Below the pieces are notes generated by a model. The model had not been told where the DNA came from and did not search any database. It saw nothing but the letters and a program-made list of their open reading frames with translations. From assembly GCF_036373705.1 (NCBI RefSeq), contig NC_089858.1:18030249-18094248 (forward strand): 64,000 bases of DNA. Reading direction: 5' to 3'. The DNA is from Amia ocellicauda. Its lineage: Eukaryota > Chordata > Actinopteri > Amiiformes > Amiidae. This document shows positions 22,560 through 34,900 of this stretch, in pieces (position 1 is the stretch's first letter; the number at the start of each line of letters is the position of its first letter). The position numbers and the translations under genes were made by a program.

Positions 22560-23795
22560 CTTTTTTTTTCTTCAAGTTTTATTGTTTCATAGTACCTTTA
22601 CTGTACATGAGCGATAAGTAACCTACTTTCAGACGGAATATAATACTTGCATCCCCGCCCTCTCTATTCCCAGAGTTAAAGAGAGATAGGAAGTTTACTG
22701 AAACATACAGAATTATAAGAAGTAGTATATAATCAAACAATGCCATAAAAGTGACTTTGCAGACTCATTCTCCATCTTTTTTTCTCGTCTATCCAGTCAT
22801 TTGTAGGATTATAAAAGAACATAAGAAATGCACAAAAACCATTTAAAGTAGCACAGCTAATTTCTACTGCAAATAAGTTACTGGACGTCCAGACTACATG
22901 CACTTGCCATAAAGTGAAGGAAAGCAAAACCAGGTGAGATTACACTGTTCACACACAGCAGCTATCTGCAATAATATTTACTTGGAGAAAACAAAAACAA
23001 TATCTATGATATTTTAAAACCAACATTTGGAACAATGGGTTCTGTAAAATTCAATAAAAGGTTTTGCACCTGACCAAGGCCAATAATTCCCTAGTATCTA
23101 ATATGCAAAGAATAGGGAACTTTATAAGAGCAGAAAATGAACCTTTAACTAAGACACTATCAACTGATTTTAATCAGCCTGCTACAACAGAGATAATACT
23201 TTTTTCTTTGTTAGCTTGTTTTTCTGACCTCCATAGATCGAGTACCAGACACTGTTAATATAAGAAGGTGTAAGTCTAGCGTGAGCTATTTATTCACTCC
23301 ATAGAAAACCTAAAGAGAAAGCAACAAGTGACCTCACTGGGCTCCTAAAGAAGATGCAAATCAAAACAGTACGTTTTCTATAGATATTCTATATTAGTTG
23401 TTTTTAAAGCACTGTATATACATTCATATAAAGTGTGCCGTTCCACGAAGGATAGACTGATTGAGCCGGTGTTAAGTTTAGGTAAGACTGTTGAAAAGTT
23501 TCCTGCATTTGCCATTGTTGTGGCTCAGAGTTGCTCTCAGTCCAGATTGGTGGGATATATGTTTTTTTTTGTTTTCCTTCACTTTGACAGAAATATGACA
23601 AAGCCCTCACAGACCCAGCATTCCCTGCGGTGTGCTCAGTTAAGTATCTAACAGACACTGTTTGTAAACAAGTCATTACAAAAAGATGCGAGAAAATCCT
23701 CTGCCTTGGGGGAGAGTATTCAGTGAACAGAGACCGGAGAGCAGGCTCTGCAGACAGCAGCTGGGGGTCGTCTGTGAGGGGAGTTCCAGCTCGAG
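22560..23795 (-). terminator. necab2: NECAB2 3' UTR and polyadenylation signal
   Basis: On the - strand AATAAA occurs at 22583-22578, about 1.2 kb after the stop codon, followed by a run of A (plus-strand poly-T at 22561-22569). This leaves about 590 bp between it and the SLC38A8 signal. Other TTTATT words (for example near 23290) could serve as earlier sites. Confidence 0.6.
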
Positions 23796-23824
23796 TCAGT
23801 CCCTGTTCAGGCTACACCAGGCCG
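23796..23824 (-). CDS. necab2: NECAB2 terminal micro-exon
   Basis: Only 29 coding nt. An excellent acceptor (CTCTCTCCCCCACACAG) is followed by codons that, with the T left by the previous exon, read SAWCSLNRD and TGA. The joined tail [13 protein letters not shown] has the same length as human VFFPASWWIMNNN and stops at the same column, which is the main support. Confidence 0.85.
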
Positions 23825-25188
23825 CTGTGTGGGGGAGAGAGGGCAAAGGTCAGGTCAGATCAGGCCAGGCCCAGAGCAGATCAGAACGTCAACACTTTAG
23901 CAGGTCATGGTGCAGGGAATGCCACCATCAAGCATCACAATTCTGGATTTATGATTGGTAGGTTCACTCTTGGCCTACAGCAAAGCAAGTGATGTGTGAA
24001 GTCAGGGGAAGGCCCAGGGCTCTGGTCTTCAAAGGGCCAGGGTTTTTGGTCTCTTTAAATTCACCAACAGGTTACAGACAATGGGGGTGGGGGGACAAAT
24101 TAAAGTGAATCTTTAATTCAACCAGGTAATTAACAGACAGAAACCCCAGAGACCCTGTAGCCCCCCAGGATTTGGTTTGTGCCCCCCTGTTCCTGTACCA
24201 TCCAAATTGTTTGGCTGTTGCAGTTACCCTGGACCAGGAGACGCACAGCCTCCACTCTTTATGGGTAGCTTTCTGTCATCAGTGACTACATCTAATTAGA
24301 TTTTTGACTAGTTAAGCAAATATCTGATTCAATTGAATAACAGAGGGTGAAGAATGTGACCCTACAAGATGGCCCACAGAGACAATAAAATTAAGTGTTT
24401 ATACCTATGATTTTTCTGTTCAGGTCTTTTTCCTATCTTTTTCCTTTCATCAATTTTCCAGTTTTCTTTACATTTCCGACACTCCCTGGTTTCACAGCTC
24501 TGACATGAGCACGTCTACAAAGAACAAGTGGGCTTCTGGAATGCGAAAAGAAGCAACACTTCTGACGTTGGATTATTCCCTGAAGTTCCCGCTCACTCTT
24601 GTTAGTTATGAAAGAGAACATTTTGTATACCGGGACCGATATAGAAAGATGTAGGAAGGTAAGAATTCATAACAAGACTGTTGGGGGAAAAAACAAAGGT
24701 GTTGCTGCTACTTTCCTATTTTCCCCCCCCGAAGCCTACGGGACAACCAAACACTGTTCCCACAGAGAGACTTCAGCTGGCATACAGGACTAGTGCCGCA
24801 GCACAGGGATGGTACAATGGCTCTCTCCCAGGTGGCCTTTAGCTCCTGCTGTCACGGCACTCTGTCTGTGAACTTGCACTGTCTCCCTCCACATGGCTGC
24901 CACACTTACAGGCCACCCTCTCTGCACCTTGGCATTAGCAAACGGAGAAATGGAGACCTTTTCTTCAGCAGTGATTTTAAGCTCCTTGCCCCTGCAGAGA
25001 TCTTGTTCCTCTGTTGTCTCAACCTGTAATACTATTTATATACTCCCCCCTCCACTCTTGAGTGCTTTGTGAGGCACAGCTTTGTATACAGCTATGATGG
25101 CTGTCCCTTGAGATGAAAGGTCAGTCTTTTTTAGATTTGCCAATCTCATCCACAAAAGGTCCTCAACAAAGGCTGGCTGAGATGACTG

Positions 25189-25222
<34 letters not shown>

Positions 25223-27433
25223 TGTGTGTGTGCGTGATTGCGCGTGTACATGTGTGTGTGTGTGTGTGTGTTTGTACGTGTGCGTGTGCGTGTGTCACTC
25301 TAGGAGATGCAAGGGGCTCACATGGCACGGCCACAGTGGACAGGGCCTCAGGCTGGCACAGCGTGTCCACTTTCACATGCTGGAACACCTTGCAGGGCAC
25401 GCTCTGGAGATGCCTGAGGGAAGAGCACACATGACTGTTAGGACAACTGCTGTATCTACAGACAGACGGACACAGATATAAAGACATTGTGCTGGTTAAA
25501 CAATGCTGTGACACACAGGGACATTAATTAGCTGTGGAGCAAAATTTAAACATGTAAAGCCCTCTTAAAATAATCTTAGTGACAGTCTAAAAAAAAATAA
25601 GAGACTGTGAGAGATCGATCCTGTACCGTGGTTGGGAATAGTGCACAGCAATGCTTTCCAGAGGATGTTTTCCATTGGTTTCCATTTCCAACATACGAAG
25701 GGAGCGCTGACAAATGACAATGCTCGGCAGAAACACTGCTGCTGTGTCAAACATTTTTTCATTAAAGCTTTTTCTTGCATAAGGGGAGTGGCATGAATTG
25801 CCTAATAGGACAGGCGGTAGAGGGCATCTGAATCTTGGCAGATGCCCTGGTTAAGGGCGTCCGCCAAGAAATAAAAATAATAATAAAAATTATATATATA
25901 TATCTGAGTCCTCCAACAGTGGGCCACAGTGGTACTACAGGAAGCTTCGTATGAAAGGGACTAACCTCTCTGGCATTAGCTTTTCTCTCTTTTAACATAG
26001 TCATAGAGGAATGCCACCGGGGAGACTAAGGCTGTCCCATCAGTAGGGTGTGGTTATAGTCAGCAAATCCAAAATCAATTAAATTATCAATTCTGTTAGT
26101 TATTATGTACAATATAACCAGAAGGATATCTGCTTAACATCGTAGAGACCACCGTGCCCGGGTGGAGTATGTATAACACACAAAAACAGAGATGGAAAGA
26201 TTACCTAAATGTGGACGATAAAGATTGAGGACTTTTTAAACATGTTCTTAAATTTCAGCTAATTCAGAACCAGCCTATATTCTACAGCCTATTTTCCCCA
26301 CAGAATAAAGTCCTGAAAGAGACACAGTGAGTGCACAACAGGCAGTAAAAATGCAATTCAGTTAAACTAACATCAATTCTAAGCTTGACTTGATCCAAAA
26401 CACTCTCCATTGACTTTTCCAGAGATATACAATCAAGGTCCTGTATAAATGCTGTAATGACAGCCATGCTTCATGGTTATTAGATTGATGTGCTAAAAGC
26501 CTGTGCACTGGAAGAAAGTGGGTTTTTAAATAGTAAAAAGCAATAAATGTGGCTTCTCATATCTAGATCGAAAAGTGGACCACTTGTGGAGAGACGGTGC
26601 TGCCATAGTAACCGTGCTGAAGAAACTCGTTGTTTAACACAGGCAATCAAAGATTTAAAAAACTAGGCCACCAGCCACACCGCCACACTGCCACCGCCGT
26701 GTCCCTGACAAAAACACTCCACAGCTAGGATAGGAAGAAAACAGTTGGGGAACGTGATGTAGAGGAGAGAACTGACTGCAGAACAATCAATTGAAACCTG
26801 AGAATCTCTGCCCACTTGGCAAAAGAATTAGAAATCGAGAAACACATTACCTCTTCCATTCCTCCTCTCCTTCCCAAAACTCATAAACGACAAAGCTGAT
26901 ACCATCTGGAAGTCTCACTGCGGTGACGCTGGGAAAAGAGGAGAAAGACATGTTTATCAGAGAGTGCCCAGCCCCACTTCCTGCAGGAATTTTGTATACA
27001 AGAGAAAATCTCCAATGTTCCCCTGCACTGAAAGGAAAGGGGAGCATTACAGGATAACTGGCCAATTTGATAATTATCTCTTGAGTTTTGTGAGGTTATT
27101 TAGGCCAGTGGTTCAAAATCTATCCGGGTGGCACCCCCCAAAAAACATTTGGGTCACAGTTCCCGCCCTGCCCCATGTCCCACACATTCATATTTACATT
27201 ACCATTTTTTTTTGAAAGCCCTAACGTTTACCAAGGATGAATATACTTTAAAACTTGTTTGCATTTTACTTTTCACAATTTTATTTGGCCATTTACATTG
27301 GAATCTCTCTATGCATGAACCCATTCTTACTCCATCTAGTACGGATGAGCCTGAATCAACATAGTTACAGAAGATACAGTGACGCTCTCTTTCCATTTAA
27401 TACACTTTCAGTAGTTTTTAATAGGATGAGACC

Positions 27434-27499
<66 letters not shown>

Positions 27500-28882
27500 T
27501 TTTATTTTAAAGCCTGTACGGTTGACAGCTCTCTATGTAGCTGTAATGAAGATTGACGGGAGGGTGGGATTTGTTATTTCTTGTCTGTGATTGGCTGACA
27601 ATGACAGATCTGCGCGACTCCGCCAATGGGATCGGTGGAATTGTGCAGCTCTGCGCAGATCTGCGGCGCTACAAGAACGCGACCAATGGCTTCCTCTCAG
27701 AGAGTTTCTGCGTGGAAATACTTTGACAAAGTAAATGAAAACACTGTTAAGTGTATAATATGTGCAGCGCAATTAATATACCACAAATCTACAGCTGATA
27801 TGTTAACCCACCGAAAAGGAAGAGGAGCAACAAACTAATATTGTTAAAACACACAGCCAGCTATTGCTAGATATTTTGTTTTCACTGGAACTTGAACGCA
27901 CAGGTATGTTTGCGAATTTATGTAACAGAGTTGTTGTGTTAGATGAGTATTTTAAACTTCTTAGAACTTCAGGCAATTGCAAATATTGTCACATTGCATT
28001 ATTTCGCATTTTATGTAATGCGTTTCAACAATATTGCAGCAGAGAGTCGATGACATGTTGGAGCTGCGAGTTATTCTGATGTCTTTATTGGACTGTAATG
28101 ATCAGCTCATATAAACTGCTGTGTTTCGTCTGACAGTCCTCTCTTCTGATTGGCCAGGACTGGAGATGAAGAGTCCGGTACCGAGACCCGGTGTCAGCTC
28201 CCCCCCCCCCCATAAATCCCCCCAGTTTGGGAACTTCTGATTTAGGCAATTGGAGCAAGTGTTAAATTTGAGCAAAAGTTTAGGGAACTAGTTTTCAAAA
28301 GACCCTTCTTTTTGTACCGGAGTTATATCATTTAATTCATAAACGATTTCTTCACACCGTACCACACACCGCAAGATGCACTTCAAAGTAAAGGTGGATT
28401 ATATTAGTCAGTTATATTGTAATTGTTCTTTGACCCACTAGGCGGCAGCATTCTGACAGACATGATAGAGACATAGAGAAAAAAGGTCCCAGTTTGTATT
28501 GGCACATCAGAAGAGTGCAGTACGCTATATCACTACACCACACAGGGACCTGCCACTGTAGTCAATTTTGTCAGATGATAGTCAGTGGTAACATTTTGTG
28601 AAAGAGCAGCGTGCTGACCCAGTTTCATTGGTGCCAAACGTATACTGATTGGTACAGTCAATGTACTTCAGATATGTGTGTGTGTGGTGCTGTAGTCGGA
28701 AGAGATTTCCAGCGCTAATCCACTCAATTTAAAATGATCTTCTTATTGTCCCATTTGGCAGCTGCTGCTCCCCTAAAGAAATGAAAAATGTCAGTTTCAT
28801 TTCCCCGTGCCCTTCTTCAAAGCTGAATTACAGACACCTGACGCCAGCACTATTGAAAATGCTGCTTGTACCATCTCCCTCT

Positions 28883-28927
<45 letters not shown>

Positions 28928-31900
28928 TTATTCCCCTGCACTCAGCATAGGGAGAAGGCAAAGCCCTGCAACAGAAATCAGCCGCGGAGCCTCCTTTTGA
29001 TATCGAGTGGGGTCTTCCGGCCGTATGAAAATGGGTTACAGAGGCACACCCCTGTCTCTGTGAACACCACCTCAGTGAATGGCAAGAGCCTGGTGAACAA
29101 AGTCCTGGCGCGGTTTGCTCGCCCCCTAGCAGCGTTTCTTTGTGAATTTTAGATCACTGAGGTGCATGAGAGTTCACAGGCTTTCCGCACATAGAAATCA
29201 ATACAGCCTTGAAATGTCAGAGCTATACTGCGGGTCTGGGTGCATCGTTAATCCTCACAGCTGACTGCACACTAACTAACTGAGACTGGTCGGGCTTGGG
29301 GAGGCATGCATCTTCCCTCGCAGGGGCCTGTCCGTCCTCTTACGGACACGAGGGAGGAGATGCAGTTCAAACTGGGGCCGGGGTCAATAAGAAGCGGAGA
29401 GCATTGGTAATCGGGGTCTATAGTCAATATTACAAATCTTAGCAAATGGCAGGTGAGCACAGGGCCTCCACAGAGTTACGGTTACAGTTACAGCTTTCAG
29501 ATTACCTGTGGGGGGTTACAGTTGTTATTCCGACACTATCACGATCATTTAAATGTGAGCTTCGTTCTCAGCTCCCTGCAGGAGGATTTCTGAGAGAATG
29601 TTTAACAAGTCTAGAATCTTGGCCCAGGTGCAGTTTGTAGCAAAATGCTAAACCAGTCTTTCCCATCCAAGTGCTCCTGGCAAGATGTTTCTCTGGCTTT
29701 TCTTCCAGCTGAGCTCTTTAATTACCGAATTAAACCCCTGCTTAAACTAAAACTCCATTTAATTAATTTCCTGTACCTTCCTTTTTTTGGCTCATAAAAC
29801 GTTGGGGAGATTTTAACTAGTGGTCTTTAAAAACAAATGCGAAATATATATATAAAAGCCGGCATTTCACTTAAGGTCTAATTAAGTAATAAGTAACAGA
29901 GAGCTCAAGGAGAACAGAAGACATAAGACAGTATTTCCCGGAGAAGTGGAACAAGAGATACTGTGATTAACAATTGCCTGTTTTTTTCATTTTTTTTGTA
30001 TTGTCAAAATAATGTGTGTCACCAAAGGAGTTTGGAAGCATTGCATTGGGAAAAGCACTCTATAACATTAAGATTGACTAATTGATTGTTAATGCAACAT
30101 CAACAAGAAGAGCAGACTGCAGGCTCCTGTACTTACTGGAAGCAGTCGCGCTGGGTGGACACATTCTTCAGGTACTGTTTCAGGGCATCGCAGAACTCCC
30201 CCAGGTGCTTCTGGGATACGGTCATCTCTTGGCGAACCAGGTACAGAGACTGGAGGGAGACAGACACACAGCGTGACTCGGGGGACAGCGTCCAGGAGGA
30301 CTGAAAAGCTCTGCTCTTATATTATTAGACTCTCACTGTGTAACCTTGGGGGGAAAACCCAGGCTGCAGCACTGGAATGCATGAAGGAAGTTAAAATATT
30401 TGTGTTTGTGTTAGATTATTATTTACCAATTTACTGATTTACTAAAATGGAGCACATTGTCCCGGGAGAGCTCTGCTGTTCACTGTGGGTTGCGCACAGA
30501 CAAGTTGAAAAGAACAATCGCTCACAAGGGTTCATGCTCTCTGACAAATCTGTCATGTTTCCTCTGGAGGAGAAGTCCAGCCATGGAGCCCTCCACCGTT
30601 TCCTCATCCCTCGGCTGCTTTGAAGAGTCCAAGGCCGTGTGAGAGGCAGTGCTGGCAGGATCTCACAGCAGGGGTCATGACCCCAACACAGCGGCCAATG
30701 AGAGAAAATGGAATGGCAGGCCTGGGAGGACATCGTGTCGTTTGACGGGAAACACATTTTTGTGAGATCTAAGACATGCTGTATTTCATTTCGGACTGGG
30801 ACCGAACAGCACAACACTACAGGTCTAATGAGTGCTGGCAATTTTAATTTGTATTACATAAATTGGATAATGGATTTGCTTTTTTTTTCCTGCTCTCCAT
30901 GTCCATGTGGCAGTGTCACTTGTAAACTGTCTCCCTGAATGGACGCTTAGCAAGCACCTCTGTGTGTGTGAACATGTGAGCAGAACAGGACAAGGATGAA
31001 ACAATGCTGCGAGCCAAGCTCTCATTAGGGACGTGTCTCCGCTCAGCCCGGGGCAATGCTTTTAAACAGTGAGCCTCCCAGCTCACTCTACCCCATCCTC
31101 TTCTAATCCCTTTGTGCAAATGCAGCACTGCAGCCCGAGGATGCTAATTGCCCTGTATAGGCATGCCGTAGTGCATTGGCTTTGCATTAATGACCGCTCT
31201 AAATGAATAAAAAGCCCAGAGCCATACGGTAGACGTCTGTGGTCTCCAATATGGGCAGTACAGCCCACGCTCTGGTACTCACTTCACCGGACAGACTGCA
31301 GTGTGATCCCAACACAGCAGCACGCTTCTCCATACCTACTGGGCAGACAGGCTCTGATACACACAGACACACAGATGCACAGCAAAGCCTATATGTCGTT
31401 GTTTCTCATTTTTCAGACTTGCAGTCAATCAATGCATTAAAAATTCACTCCAGGCCTATAATAAATCTATGCCTGGTACACTGCCAGAAACAACGCTGAC
31501 ACTGAGTCAGAATATGGTTGGAATACGCAATATATGCATAAAATAGGACAAGACGTCAAAGGATGGGGGGGTTCTGGATGGCATCGCACAGTCTCTCCCT
31601 TGTTAGATTTATTTTAAGCATAAAATACAATTTCAAACTACATAAAAGATTGATCAAGAATCCTGGAAATCACTTAAGGTAGAAAACTAGACAGGTGGTG
31701 TATGTAGGTAAGCCACACTGAGGAACAGGAGCTACAGGGGGGTTGATTTCCACAGCATTAGTCTCTCTTAATCTGAGGTACCCGGCAGCAAGAGGCATGT
31801 GGGTAATGATGGAGACATACCCTCTTTAAAAAAACATTCACATTCACAAGCACATGCTGAAAAGGCAATGATGCTGCACTGTGATAGATCAGTTAATTTA

Positions 31901-34900
31901 ATGTATCGTTGAAAATGCAGATTCACTAAACGGCAGCCCTGAGATTCCTTCAGTGCAGCAGCCAGGCTGGGTATAACGCTCGCCGAGGGGATTTTCATAA
32001 CTCCCTTTATCTGGTGGAATTGGCTGCTGCAGTCTGTAGTTTGGGAGGAGCTGACCCAAATCTAATGAAAAAATATTGAAGTATTTCTCTCCACACAAGG
32101 CTAATTTAATGTACTTCTTTATTTGGGAGGAACGACTTCAGACGCTGTTGGTCTATTGAAGTCTGAATCATAAATAAGCTCAGTCTTGATTGTGCTGTCA
32201 CGCCAAATACAGTTTAAAAAAAACAAATAAGACATAGGGCAGCTATTCCTGTGCCTCTCAATCACACGTTCGCACATATTCCTTTTTTCCTCAGCATATT
32301 ACTAAACATACTGTATATAATTAACATATATTACTTTGTGATCTCTATTTCTACGCAATTATTTTTATAACTCCACCAGGAATTGACAAATTCAGTCAAT
32401 TGAGGACCAGAGGGTCTTCAGGACTTTAACACCCTAAGGCCTTTTTGTGCGACACACACATATAAAACCAGCAGGAATCTGGTGATTGCGGACTGGCGTT
32501 ACCCCAGCCAACTCTACACGTTTCCTGCGGTGCTCTGGAGCGATGCTGTTGATGTGGTGGCCCAGCAGAGGGCGCCAGAGGGCTGGTCTACAGTTCCACT
32601 GCAGGAATGTCACTGATGACCAACTTTTCCAGGTGCACGATGTTGTGAGACTCCTCTTGAAGGCCATCATGGATGGGCTGAGGCACCACTAAACCCCCGT
32701 GGTGCAGAACACTGGCCCAGCAGAGCGATGAGCAGAGAGAGGCTTGCTTCCACACTCAGTTCAAAGGCAGCAGGTGGTGTTTTTTCTTCACAGTTCTTCT
32801 GTCGGCTATCATTTGCATACACATCTGGCTGCTTAAGTCCCTCCATCAGGTTACAGCTGCGGTGAACAGAGCTGCTCCCAGACCCCCCTCCAGTAAGGCA
32901 GCGCCACTCTTCCAGAACCCTGGAGCGATACTGCAGCTGTTCACCTCTATCTCCTCCTCTTCCTTCTTTTTCAGTTCTCTCCCCCCTTTAGTTTCAGTAT
33001 ACTTTCTCAGCCTCTTCTGGATCCCTCAGCCTCTCCCCCAGGTCTAATAAGGACCGCAGTCTCTGCACACAGCCCTGCTCACAGCAGCGCACTCGAACCC
33101 CTTGCCCTGAACAGCCACAGCATCCCCTTCCTTTCCTCCCTACTGGAGTTCTCTCCCAATGCGTTATTATTTGTATGGATTTCATGGTATCATGACACAC
33201 CTAGATGTCACCACTTCAGCCGTGTAATCTGTTACACAGTTGTTCTGTAATAGTCTGAGAGTCCCTAATATTTATCATGCTGTCATTTTGTTTCTTTTGA
33301 AAAACAAAATACATAAACAAACTGTTTTATCCCTGTCAGATCAATGTCTGGGCAGAGCCGGCTGTGTCACGGTAAGAGAAAGTGCAGGAGAAATCTCAAG
33401 CAGAGAAACAAGGAGAGGGAATCAGTTTCCATTTGACCCAGACACCCAGTGCCTGTAAACAGCAGCATCACAGCAATTACTGCAGGGGAGAGAAGGCACA
33501 CTGCCATCGCCTGGATCGTGTGCAGACCAAGCTGTTCAGTAGGACTGTAGTTAATAAGGTGCTGTTTTATATTAGCTGACCTCTGAATGCAGTGGAGTGA
33601 GACGCGGTGTATCCAGCCAGTCAATTAACCTGCGGAGTGAGAGTGCTCAGCTCCTATAATGAGCCGCTTTTCCACAAGGAATCGCTCTATTTTGAGCCTG
33701 GCTGTGGGCAGGGTGACCAGGTTGAGAGGCGAAACGTGGGAGAGAAACAAGATTAAATGTCTGCTTCTGCCCCATTCGCTACTTAATGTGAAGATTCGCT
33801 GTCTTGGCTGGGGCCGGTTTTCCTCTGCGCTCTGACATATCTGATTCAGACTTCTGCTTGCCGATTTGCCTGGGTTGCTATACTGATACTGTTACCTCCC
33901 CCCTGGCCCCACACAACAGCATCCCCCACACCAGGACCCCAGCCTGGCCACTCCAGGACCAGAAGCCTGCCCAAGTCCTCAAACAACCGGCTCCCCTTGC
34001 CAACTCTGCCTATAAGACAAGGCCAAGCACCAAACTGAGCATGCACAACACAACAATGCCTGGGAGATCTGAATGCATCATGCAGGGCCTCCTGCACGGG
34101 GCTGGTGTTTATTTCACTGGCGCAGACATTTTCTACGTTTCCCCTACTGCACCTATTACTATATCTATGTTTCAAATTAAAACAGGAGAGCTTTTCTAAT
34201 GAGGCAAAGTGTGCACTTGATAACTGTTTTCCACACATCAACTTAACTTGTCGATGCCAGTTAAATAAATGCCAGCACAGACTGCTTTGTTGGTGCTGCA
34301 GATGTGACTGCTGTCAAACGCTACCTGCTAAATCACAGAGTACCTGATGAGGTAAATCCCTCTCTCAATTGTTTATAATTATGTGTTATATGTGCAAGAG
34401 ATGGAGCGGTGCTGTTGTTTGCAAAGCCCTGTAATTAAACCACAGATAGCAGCTTCACAGTGCTGTGGTCTCACTTGGACAATCTTGCTCAGAATTTGCA
34501 TCTTCCTTCTGGGATTTTGCAGTTTGGTTTTATGTACACATTTTGGCAGGTGGGAACTATAAAAACTAATTGAAACCATTAACAACTTCTGTAAGCAGCT
34601 CTCTCCAACTCTGCAGCCATCTTCCCTTGGGAATTATAGAAGAAACAGCATAAAAATGTTTTTTCAAGGGCATTTATATATTTATATATTTTAATAAAGA
34701 TACAATTCCAAAAAAACATAAATTACTTATATATATCATATTTCATATGTATATATATTCCAAGATAAGCTAATATTATACTGACTGGGCTGAATTTGGG
34801 TCCCAATACAGAAAAGAGAAACTGTTTAATTGAACAGGTCTAACTGGATGTGTTGATGTTGAACCAAGAATTGTGTCGAAACAATGCAGTAATGGTATGA

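Larger units (their letters stand above)
27106..28239 (+). mobile_element. Non-autonomous hAT transposon in a NECAB2 intron
   Basis: 1,134 bp bounded by a perfect 8-bp target duplication ATTTAGGC (27098-27105 and 28240-28247), the hAT hallmark. The ends are imperfect inverted repeats: CAGTGGTTCAAAATCT on the left against CAGAAGTTCCCAAACT read inward from the right (11 of 16 identical). Inside are an AAT microsatellite, a GC-richer core with leftover BED-finger coding sequence and a C run near the right end. The catalytic RNaseH/dimerisation region is missing. Confidence 0.88.

Noticed and set aside
24860..24920. Alternative terminal NECAB2 exon on the - strand reading WWPVSVAAM
   Set aside because: The acceptor lacks a good pyrimidine tract and the product would run on for dozens of unrelated residues; the 23.8-kb exon fits far better.
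25146..25514. 122-codon - strand frame with a long His-Thr tail as the normal NECAB2 C-terminus
   Set aside because: A donor (GTGAGC) follows the conserved VAVP, and the exon at 23,824 restores a tail of the same length as human; the rest is microsatellite.
30082..30304. Overlapping + strand frames
   Set aside because: Complement of the NECAB2 ABM exon.
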